NCBI RefSeq assembly: GCF_010726645.1
Contig: NZ_AP022563.1
Location: 62,001-126,000, forward strand
Direction of reading: 5' to 3'
Source of the DNA: Mycolicibacterium duvalii
GTDB taxonomy: Bacteria; Actinomycetota; Actinomycetes; Mycobacteriales; Mycobacteriaceae
DNA: 64,000 bases
Below the pieces are notes generated by a model. The model made no database searches. It had not been told where the DNA came from and saw only the letters and a program-made list of their open reading frames with translations. Shown here piece after piece: positions 49,434 through 58,482 of the stretch; within the stretch, counting starts at the first letter, position 1; every line of letters starts with the position of its first letter. The position numbers and the translations under genes are program-made.

Positions 49434-49471
49434 ATAACAGTGTTATATCTGGACTGCGATAACAGCGTTAT
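49434..49471. promoter_or_regulatory. Twin palindromic operators between TetR and carotenoid oxygenase genes
   Basis: ATAACAGTGTTAT (49434-49446) and ATAACAGCGTTAT (49459-49471) are palindromes of the same type, with centres 25 bp apart. They fill the gap between the divergent starts at 49427 and 49484, as expected for dimer pairs of a TetR repressor. Confidence 0.75.
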
Positions 49472-49483
49472 GGAGGCCTGGCC

Positions 49484-50920
49484 ATGTCCAACCCGTATCT
49501 GGAGGGCGCGTTCGCGCCGCTGTCGGAAGAAGTCACGCTGACCGAGTTGACGGTGCGCGGACAGATTCCCGAGTACCTCGACGGTCGGTACCTGCGTAAC
49601 GGCCCGAACCCGGTGGGCGAGGTCGACCCCGAGCTGTATCACTGGTTCCTGGGCGACGGGATGGTCCACGGCATCCGGCTGCGCGACGGCCGAGCGCAGT
49701 GGTATCGCAACCGGTGGGTTCGCAGCCCGCTGGTGGCCAAGGCGCTCGGAGAACCACTGCGTGCGGACCACTTCGGTGCGTCTCCGCTGGGCGCCAACAC
49801 CAACGTCATCGGTCACGCCGGCAAGACGCTGGCGCTGGTCGAGGGCGGCGTGGCCAATTACGAGCTGACCGACGAACTCGACACCGTCGGAGTGTGCGAT
49901 TTCGACGGCACCCTCAGCGGCGGATACACCGCCCACCCGAAACGCGATCCGGCCACCGGGGAGCTGCACGCGGTGTCCTACAGCATGCTGCGCGGAAACA
50001 CTGTGCAGTACTCGGTCATCGGCACCGACAGGCGGGCGCGCAAGGTCGTCGACGTCGAGGTCGGCGGCAGCCCGATGATGCACGACTTCTCCCTGACCGA
50101 GAACCACGTCGTGTTCTACGACCTGCCGGTCACCTTCGACGCGCGAGAGGCGGTCTCGATGACTGTGCCGCGTGCCCTCCGGCTGCCGGCGCGGATCGTG
50201 TTGTCGGCGGTGATCGGCCGGATCCGCGTGCCCGATCCGATCGCCGCGCGGCTGCCGTCCGGCGACCCCGCCGACCGGCGCTTCCCGTACTCGTGGAACC
50301 CGCGCTACCCGGCCCGGGTCGGTGTGATGCCGCGTTCGGGCGGCAGTGCCGATGTCCGCTGGTTCGATGTCGAACCCTGCTACGTCTTTCACCCGCTCAA
50401 TGCCTACGACGACGGCGACACCGTGGTCCTCGACGTCGTCCGCCACCCGAAGATGTTCGACACCGACCGCCGTGGCCCCAACGAGGGCCCGCCGGCGCTG
50501 GAGCGCTGGACCGTCGACCTCGCCGACAACAAGGTGCGCCAGACCCGGCTCGATGACCGCGGCCAGGAGTTCCCGCGCGTCGACGAGCGGCTGGTGGGCA
50601 GGCGGCACCGTTACGGCTATACCGCGGCGTTCGGGGTGGAAGGCCAGCCCGGCGACGCCCTGCTCAAGCACGACTTCGTCGGCCATAACAGCGCGGTGCG
50701 CCACTTCGGCGAGCACAAGGCCATGAGCGAGTTCGTGTTCGAACCGTCGAGACCCGACGCGGCCGAGGATGACGGCGTGCTCATGGGATACGTCTACGAC
50801 CGCAGCACCGACCGCAGCGAGCTGGCCATCCTCGACGCGCAAACCCTTGATGAGCTCGCCGCGATCGAGCTGCCCCACCGGGTCCCCGCCGGATTCCACG
50901 GCAACTGGGTGCCCGCCTGA
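49484..50920 (+). CDS. Carotenoid oxygenase family protein
   Basis: A 478-aa enzyme of the retinal pigment epithelial-type dioxygenase family (seven-bladed propeller with non-haem iron held by four His). Signature parts are LRNGPNPVGEVDPELYHWFLGDGMVHG, then AHPKRDP, MMHDFSLTENHVVFYD, and near the end HGNWVP, which supply the candidate iron His residues. Such enzymes cleave carotenoids or stilbenes at a double bond. ATG 49484. It is probably repressed by the divergent TetR protein through the twin palindromes. Confidence 0.88.
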   Translation: MSNPYLEGAFAPLSEEVTLTELTVRGQIPEYLDGRYLRNGPNPVGEVDPELYHWFLGDGMVHGIRLRDGRAQWYRNRWVRSPLVAKALGEPLRADHFGASPLGANTNVIGHAGKTLALVEGGVANYELTDELDTVGVCDFDGTLSGGYTAHPKRDPATGELHAVSYSMLRGNTVQYSVIGTDRRARKVVDVEVGGSPMMHDFSLTENHVVFYDLPVTFDAREAVSMTVPRALRLPARIVLSAVIGRIRVPDPIAARLPSGDPADRRFPYSWNPRYPARVGVMPRSGGSADVRWFDVEPCYVFHPLNAYDDGDTVVLDVVRHPKMFDTDRRGPNEGPPALERWTVDLADNKVRQTRLDDRGQEFPRVDERLVGRRHRYGYTAAFGVEGQPGDALLKHDFVGHNSAVRHFGEHKAMSEFVFEPSRPDAAEDDGVLMGYVYDRSTDRSELAILDAQTLDELAAIELPHRVPAGFHGNWVPA

Positions 50921-50969
50921 GGACGGGGGGGTCTGGGCCGCGCGTGACAGATGTTCTAAGTTCTGCTAC

Positions 50970-51491
50970 ATGACTGCCTACGATGTCGGAGTCCTGATCC
51001 TGCGAGTGGTCCTGGGTCTGACCATGGCCGCGCACGGCTACAACAAATTTTTCGGTAAAGGTGGCCTCAAGGGGACCGCCGGCTGGTTCGACAGCATGGG
51101 CATGAAGCCGGGCATGTTCCACGCCCGCGTGGCGGCCACCACCGAGATGGCCGCCGGCATCGGGCTGGCGGTGGGTCTGCTCACCCCGGTCCCGGCAGCC
51201 GGCTTCGTCGCGTTGATGCTGGTGGCGGCGTGGACGGTGCACAAGCCCAACGGGTTCTTCATCGTCAAGGAGGGCTGGGAGTACAACCTGGTGCTGGCCG
51301 TGTCGGCGATAGCGGTGGCCACCGTCGGCGCCGGCAAGCTCAGCCTGGATCACCTGTTGTTCTCCGGCAGCGCCTTCTACGACTACCTGCACGGATGGTG
51401 GGGGCTGCTCATCGCGACGGTGCTGGGCCTGGCCGGCGGCATCGGGCAGCTGGCGATCTTCTACCGCCCGCCGGCCAAGCAGGACGTCTAG
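50970..51491 (+). CDS. DoxX-family membrane protein
   Basis: A 173-aa protein with four membrane helices and the DoxX pattern: ILRVVLGLTMAAHGYNKFFGKGGLKGTAGWFDSMGM, then TTEMAAGIGLAVGLLTPVPAAGFVALMLVAAW. DoxX proteins occur in redox-stress and quinone-linked membrane complexes; the exact role is unclear. ATG 50970 lies 50 bp downstream of the oxygenase gene, and co-transcription is possible. Confidence 0.85.
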   Translation: MTAYDVGVLILRVVLGLTMAAHGYNKFFGKGGLKGTAGWFDSMGMKPGMFHARVAATTEMAAGIGLAVGLLTPVPAAGFVALMLVAAWTVHKPNGFFIVKEGWEYNLVLAVSAIAVATVGAGKLSLDHLLFSGSAFYDYLHGWWGLLIATVLGLAGGIGQLAIFYRPPAKQDV

Positions 51492-51566
51492 TCCCGCGAT
51501 CGTGCGGTCTCCTTCGCTGCACCCGGCGTATCGCGGATGAAACGGCACAATCAGCGCAGCAGAAAC

Positions 51567-51580
51567 TGGAACACGTTCTA
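51567..51580. promoter_or_regulatory. KstR-type operator candidate
   Basis: TGGAACACGTTCTA fits TnnAACnnGTTnnA at every fixed position and ends 11 bp before the DUF3556 gene start. Other TetR proteins with similar GAAC..GTTC sites cannot be excluded. Confidence 0.5.
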
Positions 51581-51591
51581 GTCTGACCGGC

Positions 51592-53331
51592 ATGGGTTTT
51601 CTCAAACAGGACGCGCCCGTCGTCGACTACGCGGAATGGAGCAAGGGCAGCCGCGCCGAGCGGATCGTGCCGATGGCCCGGCACTGGGCCGAGGTGGGCT
51701 TCGGCACACCGGTGGTGCTGCACCTGTTCTACGTCGTCAAGATCCTGTTGTACGTGCTGGGCGCGTGGCTGGTGGTGCTCACCACCACGGGGGTTGATGG
51801 GTTCACCAACGTCGCCGAGTGGTACCACGAGCCGATCGTGTACCAGAAGGTCGTCTTCTACACGATGCTGTTCGAGGTCGTCGGCCTCGGCTGCGGCTTC
51901 GGCCCGCTCAACAACCGGTTCTTCCCGCCGATGGGCTCGATCCTCTACTGGTTGCGGCCGAAGACGATCCGGCTGCCACCGTGGCCGGGCCGGATCCCGC
52001 TGACCGCGGGCGACACCCGCACCCCGTTCGACGTCGCGCTGTATGCGGCCCTGCTGGTGCTGCTGGTCGTCGCCCTCTTCTCCGACGGCGCCGGCCCGAT
52101 CCCGGAGCTGGGCAGCGAGATCGGTGTGCTGCCGGTGTGGCAGACCGCGGCCATCCTGGCGGTGCTCGCGGTGGCGGGGCTGCGCGACAAGGTGATCTTC
52201 CTGGCCGCGCGCGGTGAGGTCTACGGATCGCTGGCGGTGTGCTTCCTGTTCAGCGGCGCCGACATCGTCATCGCGGCCAAGCTGGTGTGCCTGGTGATCT
52301 GGATGGGTGCGGCGACATCCAAACTCAACAAGCACTTCCCGTTCGTCATCTCCACGATGATGAGCAACAACCCGGTGATCCGGCCGCGCTCGATCAAGCG
52401 CAAGTTCTTCGAGCGTTTTCCCGACGATCTGCGGCCGGGCCGCGCGTCTCGGGTGCTGGCGCACTTCTCGACGGCGATCGAGATGCTGGTGCCGCTGGTG
52501 CTGTTCTTCTCCCACGGCGGATGGGCGACGGCCATCGCGGCCTTCGTGATGCTCGTCTTCCACTTCGGCATCCTGTCGGCGATCCCGATGGGAGTGCCGT
52601 TGGAGTGGAACGTCTTCATGATGTTCAGCGTGCTGGCGCTGTTCGTCGGCAACGCCGGGATCGGGCTCTCCGACCTGGAATCGCCGTGGCCGCTGGTGCT
52701 CTTCGCGGTGGTGGCCGGCACCGTCGTGGTCGGGAACCTGTTCCCGCGCAAGGTGTCGTTCCTGCCCGGCATGCGCTACTACGCCGGCAACTGGGACACC
52801 TCGCTGTGGTGCGTGAAACCGTCTGCCGCACAGAAGATCACCGACGGCATCGTCGCGATCGCGAGCATGCCCGCCGCGCAGATGGAGAAGTTCTACGGCA
52901 GCAAGGAGACCGCCGAGGTCTACCAGTACATGGGCTATGCGTTCCGGTCGTTCAACACCCATGGCCGGGCGATGTTCACGCTCGCGCACCGCCTCATGGC
53001 CGATGGGAACGAGGACGATTACGTGCTGACCGATGGCGAACGGATCTGCAGCACCGCCATCGGATGGAACTTCGGCGACGGGCACATGCACAACGAGCAA
53101 TTGATCACCGCCCTGCAGAAGCGGTGCCGTTTCGAGCCCGGCGAGGTGCGGGTGCTTCTGCTCGACGCGCAGCCCATCCACCGGCAGCGCCAGCAGTACC
53201 GGCTCGTCGACGCCGCCACCGGGGAATTCGAGCGGGGGTACGTGATGGTCGCCGACATGGTCACGCGCCAGCCGTGGGATGACACCGTCCCGGTGCATGT
53301 CACCTGGCAGAAGGATGCCGCCGACGCGTGA
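51592..53331 (+). CDS. DUF3556 multi-pass membrane protein
   Basis: A 579-aa protein with about eight to ten membrane helices in residues 40-390, such as VVLHLFYVVKILLYVLGAWLVVL and AAILAVLAVAGL, and a soluble C-terminal half (residues 400-579). It fits the DUF3556 family of actinobacteria. No catalytic motif is assigned; the segment PFVISTMMSNNPVIRPRSIKRKFF is strongly conserved in appearance. A KstR-type box overlaps the promoter region, hinting at a lipid or sterol-linked role. It converges with the GntR gene. Confidence 0.8.
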   Translation: MGFLKQDAPVVDYAEWSKGSRAERIVPMARHWAEVGFGTPVVLHLFYVVKILLYVLGAWLVVLTTTGVDGFTNVAEWYHEPIVYQKVVFYTMLFEVVGLGCGFGPLNNRFFPPMGSILYWLRPKTIRLPPWPGRIPLTAGDTRTPFDVALYAALLVLLVVALFSDGAGPIPELGSEIGVLPVWQTAAILAVLAVAGLRDKVIFLAARGEVYGSLAVCFLFSGADIVIAAKLVCLVIWMGAATSKLNKHFPFVISTMMSNNPVIRPRSIKRKFFERFPDDLRPGRASRVLAHFSTAIEMLVPLVLFFSHGGWATAIAAFVMLVFHFGILSAIPMGVPLEWNVFMMFSVLALFVGNAGIGLSDLESPWPLVLFAVVAGTVVVGNLFPRKVSFLPGMRYYAGNWDTSLWCVKPSAAQKITDGIVAIASMPAAQMEKFYGSKETAEVYQYMGYAFRSFNTHGRAMFTLAHRLMADGNEDDYVLTDGERICSTAIGWNFGDGHMHNEQLITALQKRCRFEPGEVRVLLLDAQPIHRQRQQYRLVDAATGEFERGYVMVADMVTRQPWDDTVPVHVTWQKDAADA

Positions 53332-53346
53332 GGTCAGATCGACCCT

Positions 53347-53403
53347 CGAGATCTACGTTTTGCAGGCCGGCTCTCGGACTTTGTCTGCAAAAGGTGGATC
53401 TCG
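53347..53403. terminator. Bidirectional terminator between convergent genes
   Basis: Arms CGAGATCTACGTTTTGCAG (53347-53365) and CTGCAAAAGGTGGATCTCG (53385-53403) pair over 19 bp with two mismatches. It lies between the DUF3556 stop (53331) and the GntR stop (53425). Confidence 0.65.
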
Positions 53404-53424
53404 ATGATGCGCGTTTCGGACCGG

Positions 53425-54240
53425 CTAGCCCATCACATCGCGGACGGGCACGCTCTCCAGCCCGGCCAGCAGCAGCTCGCGGGTCTTGTCGAGGTGCTTG
53501 CGCCAGTGCGCTTCGGCGCCGGCGGCGTCACCGGCCCGCAGGAACTGCATCAGCCGGCGGTAAGACCGCAGCAGTGTCTCGTAGTCGGCCTTGGAGACCG
53601 GCCGGCGCTCCTTGAACACGAACGCCGTATGGCGGACCGTGATCTCGTGCAGCATGCCGGCGATGATGCCCAGCGTCGCGTTGCCCGACAACTGCACCAC
53701 CCGCAAATGGAAGGCGCCCGTGGTCTCGGCCAATCGTTCCGACCGCCACCCCTCACTGATCAGCGCCTCGAGCATCTCCTCGAGTTCGTCGAACGCCTCG
53801 GCCGATCCGGACTCGGCCAGCAGCCGGGCCGCCATCGGCTCGATACCCGACTTCGCGGTCAAAAGATCGGCGATCGTCGCGCCGGAGAGCTCCAGCAGCA
53901 GACCGGCGGGACGGGCCACCACCTCGGGTCCGGGGACCCGCACCCGGGCGCCGGTGCGCGAGCCGCGGCGCACCTCGACCAGGCGCTCGGACTCCAGCAC
54001 CCGCACCGCTTCGCGCAGCGTCGGCCGGCTCACCCCGAAATGAGCCATCAGCTCGGCCTCGTTGGGCAGGAAGTCGCCGTCCTTGAGCTGGCCGTCGACG
54101 ACCATGCGCCGCAGCGTCCCCGCCACCAGCTCGGCGGTTTTGGGGGAGCGGACGGCCGAGCCCGCACTGGCGGCGTGGGGCCCGATCATCGGGGCCAGCC
54201 GGGTGCTTCGCGTCACAATTTCTCCCCAACGAGCATGCAT
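53425..54240 (-). CDS. GntR-family (FadR subfamily) transcriptional regulator
   Basis: A 271-aa regulator. The winged HTH reads MVVDGQLKDGDFLPNEAELMAHFGVSRPTLREAVRVLESERLVEVRRGSRTG. The all-helical FCD ligand domain follows with HLRVVQLSGNATL, which carries metal-binding His/Asp positions typical of FCD proteins. ATG 54240 is used. The gene is divergent from the acyl-CoA oxidation operon at 54402, so it is the probable regulator of that operon, in the manner of fatty-acid-responsive FadR proteins. Confidence 0.87.
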   Translation of the reverse strand: MHARWGEIVTRSTRLAPMIGPHAASAGSAVRSPKTAELVAGTLRRMVVDGQLKDGDFLPNEAELMAHFGVSRPTLREAVRVLESERLVEVRRGSRTGARVRVPGPEVVARPAGLLLELSGATIADLLTAKSGIEPMAARLLAESGSAEAFDELEEMLEALISEGWRSERLAETTGAFHLRVVQLSGNATLGIIAGMLHEITVRHTAFVFKERRPVSKADYETLLRSYRRLMQFLRAGDAAGAEAHWRKHLDKTRELLLAGLESVPVRDVMG

Positions 54241-54268
54241 CTGAACAGCCAGGTCAGCTGTAGAACTC

Positions 54269-54346
54269 AGTAAACCATCTCGGTGGATGGCTGGGCCGAC
54301 AACGCCGGCGGCGCCAGCCTCCTAGAGCAGGTTGACTTAGTAAACC
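54269..54346. promoter_or_regulatory. Repeated AGTAAACC sites in the GntR/thiolase intergenic region
   Basis: The octamer AGTAAACC occurs at 54269-54276 and 54339-54346, 70 bp apart, within the 161-bp gap between the divergent genes. Neither copy is strongly palindromic. They are candidate operators for the GntR protein. Confidence 0.35.
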
Positions 54347-54401
54347 TTGTTTGTCTAGTTTCGGGGAAAACGTTCTCACACGCTCGAAGGAGACAAATCC
54401 C

Positions 54402-55559
54402 ATGGCTGAAGCCGTCATCGTCGAGGCCGTCCGCTCCCCGGTCGGGAAGCGCAACGGTGCGCTGTCGGGGATTCACCCGGCCGAGCTGTCGGCCCAGGTC
54501 CTCAACGGCCTGGTGGAGCGCGCCGGAGTCGACCCGGCGCTGGTCGACGACGTGATCTGGGGCTGTGTCATGCAGGCCGGCGAGCAGGCCCTCGACATCG
54601 CGCGCACCGCGGTACTGAGCGCCGGATGGCCCGAGACCGTCCCGGGCGTGACCGTGGACCGCCAGTGCGGTTCCAGCCAGCAGTCGCTGCACTTCGCGGT
54701 CGCCGGCGTGGTGGCCGGCCACTACGACATCGTCGTCGCCGGTGGCGTCGAGTCGATGTCGCGCACCCCGATGGGGTCCTCGCTGGCCAACGGCGGCAAC
54801 CCCTACGGCGAGTCGTTCAAAGCCCGCTACAGCCAGACCCCGAACCAGGGCATCGGCGCCGAGATGATCGCCGAGCAGTGGGGCCTGTCGCGCACCGAGC
54901 TCGACGAGTTCTCCCTGCGCTCACACGAGAAGGCCGCCGCTGCACAGGATTCCGGTGCATTCTCCGACCAGATCGTGGGCATCAAGACCAAGGACGCCGA
55001 CGGCAACGACACCGTCGTGCTCGAGGACGGCGGCATCCGCCGCGGCGGGACCGTCGAGTCGATGGCCAACATCAAGCCCGCATTCAAGGAGGACGGCGTG
55101 ATCCACGCCGGAAACTCCAGCCAGATCTCCGACGGCGCGGCCGCGCTGCTGTTGATGACCGCCGAGAAGGCCAAGGAACTCGGGCTCAAGCCGCTGGCCA
55201 AGGTGCACACCGCGGTGCTCGCCGGCTCCGACCCGGTCATCATGCTGACCGCGCCGATCCCGGCCACGCAGAAGGCGCTGAAGAAGTCCGGCCTGAGTCT
55301 GGACCAGATCGGCGCGTTCGAGGTCAACGAGGCCTTCGCCCCGGTTCCGATGGCGTGGTTGAAGGACATCGGCGCCGACGAGAAGAAGCTCAACCCGAAC
55401 GGCGGTGCCATCGCGCTGGGCCACCCGCTCGGCGGCTCCGGTGCGCGTATCCTGACCACGCTGCTCTACCACATGCGGGACAACAACATTCAGTTCGGCC
55501 TGCAGACCATGTGTGAGGGTGGCGGCCAGGCCAACGCGACCATCCTGGAGCTGGTGTGA
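54402..55559 (+). CDS. Acetyl-CoA acetyltransferase / 3-ketoacyl-CoA thiolase
   Basis: A 385-aa thiolase. The nucleophilic Cys89 is in DRQCGSSQQ, the His in GHPLGGSG is His341, and the second Cys371 is in CEGGGQAN. NEAFAPVP supplies the Asn/Glu site. ATG 54402 has an AAGGAG site upstream. It is first in an operon with enoyl-CoA hydratase (overlap at GTGTGA) and acyl-CoA dehydrogenase, giving thiolysis, hydration and oxidation steps of a beta-oxidation route. The dehydrogenation of the hydroxyacyl-CoA step must be supplied elsewhere. Confidence 0.93.
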   Translation: MAEAVIVEAVRSPVGKRNGALSGIHPAELSAQVLNGLVERAGVDPALVDDVIWGCVMQAGEQALDIARTAVLSAGWPETVPGVTVDRQCGSSQQSLHFAVAGVVAGHYDIVVAGGVESMSRTPMGSSLANGGNPYGESFKARYSQTPNQGIGAEMIAEQWGLSRTELDEFSLRSHEKAAAAQDSGAFSDQIVGIKTKDADGNDTVVLEDGGIRRGGTVESMANIKPAFKEDGVIHAGNSSQISDGAAALLLMTAEKAKELGLKPLAKVHTAVLAGSDPVIMLTAPIPATQKALKKSGLSLDQIGAFEVNEAFAPVPMAWLKDIGADEKKLNPNGGAIALGHPLGGSGARILTTLLYHMRDNNIQFGLQTMCEGGGQANATILELV

Positions 55560-56356
55560 CCGACGCTGCGGTGAGCCCCGGCGCTCTGGCCGAGCGCCGG
55601 GGGAACATCCTGGTCATCACGATCAACCGGCCCGAGGCCCGCAACGCGGTCAACGCGTCGGTGAGCATCGGGGTCGGTGACGCACTGCAGACCGCGCAGG
55701 ACGATCCGGAGATCCGCGCGGTCGTGCTGACCGGTGCGGGCGACAAGTCGTTCTGCGCCGGCGCCGATCTCAAGGCGATCTCGCGGGGCGAGAACCTGTT
55801 TCACCCCGACCATCCCGAATGGGGTTTCGCCGGTTACGTGGGGCACTTCATCGACAAGCCGACCATCGCGGCTGTCAACGGCACAGCGCTGGGCGGCGGC
55901 ACCGAGCTCGCGCTGGCCAGCGATCTGGTGGTGGCCGGTGAAGGTGCGAAGTTCGGTCTGCCCGAGGTCAAGCGCGGTCTGATCGCCGGTGCGGGCGGCG
56001 TGTTCCGCATCGTCGAGCAGCTGCCGCGCAAGGTCGCGCTGGAGCTGATCTACACCGGCGAGCCGATCACCTCGGCCGACGCCCTGCGCTGGGGTCTGAT
56101 CAACGAGGTGGTCGCCGACGGGACGGAACTGGATGCCGCGCTGGCGTTGGCCGAGCGCATCACCTGCAACGCGCCGCTGGCCGTGCAGGCCAGCAAGCGC
56201 GTGTCCTACGGCGCGGTCGACGGTGTGGTCGCCGCCGACGAGCCGTTCTGGAAGCAGACGTTCGGTGAGTTCTCGACGCTGCTGAAAACCGAGGACGCCC
56301 AAGAGGGACCCCTGGCTTTCGCGCAGAAGCGCGAGCCGGTCTGGAAAGCCAAGTAG
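55556..56356 (+). CDS. Enoyl-CoA hydratase/isomerase (crotonase family)
   Basis: A 266-aa crotonase-fold protein. The oxyanion-hole residues are in CAGADLKAIS and GTALGGGTELALASDLVVAG. The catalytic Glu positions appear around LPEVKRGLIAGAGGV, where the first Glu is kept. GTG 55556 overlaps the thiolase stop by four bases. It hydrates trans-2-enoyl-CoA in fatty acid or sterol side-chain breakdown. Chain-length preference is unknown. Confidence 0.9.
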   Translation: MTDAAVSPGALAERRGNILVITINRPEARNAVNASVSIGVGDALQTAQDDPEIRAVVLTGAGDKSFCAGADLKAISRGENLFHPDHPEWGFAGYVGHFIDKPTIAAVNGTALGGGTELALASDLVVAGEGAKFGLPEVKRGLIAGAGGVFRIVEQLPRKVALELIYTGEPITSADALRWGLINEVVADGTELDAALALAERITCNAPLAVQASKRVSYGAVDGVVAADEPFWKQTFGEFSTLLKTEDAQEGPLAFAQKREPVWKAK

Positions 56357-56373
56357 CAAGTGAGGAAGCAAGC

Positions 56374-57516
56374 ATGAAGCGAACGATCTACGACGCCGAG
56401 CACGAGGCGTTCCGCGAGACCGTCAAGGAATACATCGAGCGCGAGCTCGTGCCCTACCACGAGAAATGGGAGACCGAGCGCATCGTCGACCGGTCGGCCT
56501 ACACGGCGGCCGGCAAGTACGGGCTCATCGGGTTCAACATGCCCGAGGAGTACGGCGGCGGTGGCTCGGACGACTTCCGGTTCAACGCGATCATCGACGA
56601 GGAGATCGCCAAGGCCGGTGTGCACGGACCCGCGCTGAGCCTGCACAACGACGTCGTCGCACCGTATTTCAAGGACCTGACCAACGACGAGCAGAAGAAG
56701 CGCTGGCTGCCGGGCATCACCAGCGGCGAGACGATCATCGCGGTCGCGATGACCGAGCCGGGCGCGGGCAGCGACCTGGCCGGCATCCGCACCTCGGCGG
56801 TGCGCGACGGCGACGACTGGATCATCAACGGGTCCAAGACCTTCATTTCGTCGGGCATCAACTGCGACCTCGTGGTCGTGGTGGCCCGCACTGACCCCGA
56901 AGCCGGGCACAAGGGCTTCACGCTGTTCGTGGTGGAGCGCGACATGGAGGGCTTCAGTCGCGGCCGCAAGCTCGACAAGATGGGCCTGCACAGCCAGGAC
57001 ACCTCCGAGCTGCACTTCGAGAACGTTCGCGTGCCCAATGCCAACCTGATGGGCAAGGAAGGTCGCGGCTTCTACCACCTGATGACCAATCTGCCCTCGG
57101 AGCGGCTCTCGATCGCGATCTCGGCGATCGCGGGTGCGCGGGCGGTGTTCGACGAGACGCTGCAGTACACCAAGGACCGCAAGGCATTCGGGCAGCCGAT
57201 CGGCAGCTTTCAGCACAACCGCTTCCTGCTCGCCGAGATGGAGACCGAGCTCGAGGTCACGGAGAACTACATCGATCGGTGCCTGCAGGGCGTGGTCGAC
57301 GGTGAGCTGACCGCGGTCGAGGCGGCCAAGGCCAAGTGGTGGGCCACCGAGGTCGCCAAGAAGGTCGTCGACCAGTGCGTGCAGCTGCACGGTGGCTACG
57401 GCTACATGTTGGAGTACCGCGTCGCACGGGCCTACGTCGACGGACGCATCCAGACGATCTTCGGTGGTACCACCGAGATCATGAAGGAGATCATCGGCCG
57501 CGATTTGGGCGTCTAG
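56374..57516 (+). CDS. Acyl-CoA dehydrogenase
   Basis: A 380-aa flavoprotein with three ACAD domains. Diagnostic parts are VAMTEPGAGSDLAGI (FAD/substrate loop), the C-terminal helix bundle segment RKAFGQPIGSFQHNRFLLAEMETELE, and QLHGGYGYMLEYRVARAYVDGRI. The final motif reads IFGGTTEIMKEI, where YEGT enzymes have the catalytic Glu, so the base must sit at another site as in isovaleryl/long-chain types. The gene starts 17 bp after the hydratase stop. It dehydrogenates acyl-CoA to enoyl-CoA. Confidence 0.92.
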   Translation: MKRTIYDAEHEAFRETVKEYIERELVPYHEKWETERIVDRSAYTAAGKYGLIGFNMPEEYGGGGSDDFRFNAIIDEEIAKAGVHGPALSLHNDVVAPYFKDLTNDEQKKRWLPGITSGETIIAVAMTEPGAGSDLAGIRTSAVRDGDDWIINGSKTFISSGINCDLVVVVARTDPEAGHKGFTLFVVERDMEGFSRGRKLDKMGLHSQDTSELHFENVRVPNANLMGKEGRGFYHLMTNLPSERLSIAISAIAGARAVFDETLQYTKDRKAFGQPIGSFQHNRFLLAEMETELEVTENYIDRCLQGVVDGELTAVEAAKAKWWATEVAKKVVDQCVQLHGGYGYMLEYRVARAYVDGRIQTIFGGTTEIMKEIIGRDLGV

Positions 57517-57530
57517 TCGGCCTCTTCGCC

Positions 57531-57584
57531 AGCAGACGTGAAAACCCCCGAAACACTAGAGTTTCGGGGGTTTTCGCGTCTGCT
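57531..57584. terminator. Strong bidirectional rho-independent terminator
   Basis: Arms of 24 bp (57531-57554 and 57561-57584) pair with one mismatch around a six-base loop ACTAGA. The top of the stem is CCCCCGAAAC/GTTTCGGGGG and an A-run on one side becomes a T-run GGGGGTTTTC on the other. It sits between the convergent acyl-CoA dehydrogenase (stop 57516) and fasciclin (stop 57590) genes and serves both directions. Confidence 0.88.
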
Positions 57585-57589
57585 CGGCG

Positions 57590-58345
57590 TCAGCCGGCGG
57601 GGGCTTCCGCGGCGCCGGCCTCGGCGGGTGCCGGCTCGGTCGTCGCGGTCGGAGCTGCCGTCGTGGTGGCCGGTGCGGTCGTGGTCGGGGTCACCGACGT
57701 GGTCGCCGACGTCGACGTCGGCGTGATGGGCGCGGGCGCCTCGGCCGGGTCGAGCACCTGATCGACGATGTAGATGCGGGCGTTCTGCGCCTGGATGCCG
57801 CCGCAGGTCACCTTGGCCGTCGCGTTGACCTGGATGTCGCCGCCCTTGCCGGTGACCTCCACCTCGGTGCCCTCCTGCGTCGGACGCTGGCCCTTCACAT
57901 CGTCAGGGCCCAGGAGACCGAGGAACGCGTGGTAGTAGACGAGATTGGTCAGCCCCGCGGCGTCGGTGCGCAGGTACGCAGCCTGCTCGGGCGGCAACTC
58001 GGCGAACGCCTCGTTGGTCGGCGCGAACACCACGTAGGGCCCGTTGTCGAGGACCGAGGTGATGTTGACCGCCGGATTCATCCCGCCCGAGATGGCGGAG
58101 TTGAACGTGCTGATCTCCGGGATGCTGGCCAGCGCGGCGCTGACCGGCAGATCGGCCAGACCCTTCCAGTTCGGCAGTGCCTCCTTGAACGCGCCACACT
58201 CGGGACCCTGTGGATCGGGGATCTCGGCCGCCGGGGCGTCGGAGTCGGACGGCTGGGCGTAGGCGGTGACGGCCAGCGGAACCGACAGGGCGATCGCCGC
58301 GGCGCTCGCGGCAACGCCGATGGTCTTGCTGGTGCGAGTCTTCAC
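57590..58345 (-). CDS. Secreted fasciclin-domain protein (MPT70/MPT83-like fold)
   Basis: A 251-aa exported protein. The signal peptide is residues 1-31 (VAASAAAIALSVPLAVTAYAQ). The fasciclin domain spans about 60-190 with PEISTFNSAISGGMNPAVNITSVLDNGPYVVFAPTNEAFAELP, the YHAFL motif and a final AQNARIYIVDQVL. A Thr/Ala/Pro-rich tail follows, likely disordered or glycosylated. Two Cys (PECGAF and VTCGGI) may pair. GTG 58345. Fasciclin proteins in mycobacteria act in cell adhesion and are major antigens. Confidence 0.88.
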   Translation of the reverse strand: MKTRTSKTIGVAASAAAIALSVPLAVTAYAQPSDSDAPAAEIPDPQGPECGAFKEALPNWKGLADLPVSAALASIPEISTFNSAISGGMNPAVNITSVLDNGPYVVFAPTNEAFAELPPEQAAYLRTDAAGLTNLVYYHAFLGLLGPDDVKGQRPTQEGTEVEVTGKGGDIQVNATAKVTCGGIQAQNARIYIVDQVLDPAEAPAPITPTSTSATTSVTPTTTAPATTTAAPTATTEPAPAEAGAAEAPAG

Positions 58346-58482
58346 GTTCTGCTCCTCATGCTCGTCAGGTCGCCTGGCATGGTAAAGCGAGCAAATGGCC
58401 CCGGCCAAGTCGAGTGCGCCGTCCCGGCGGCTTCGCCGCGGCGCCGCCAGCCCGCTGAGCAGCGGCTTCGCGGCGCGCGACG

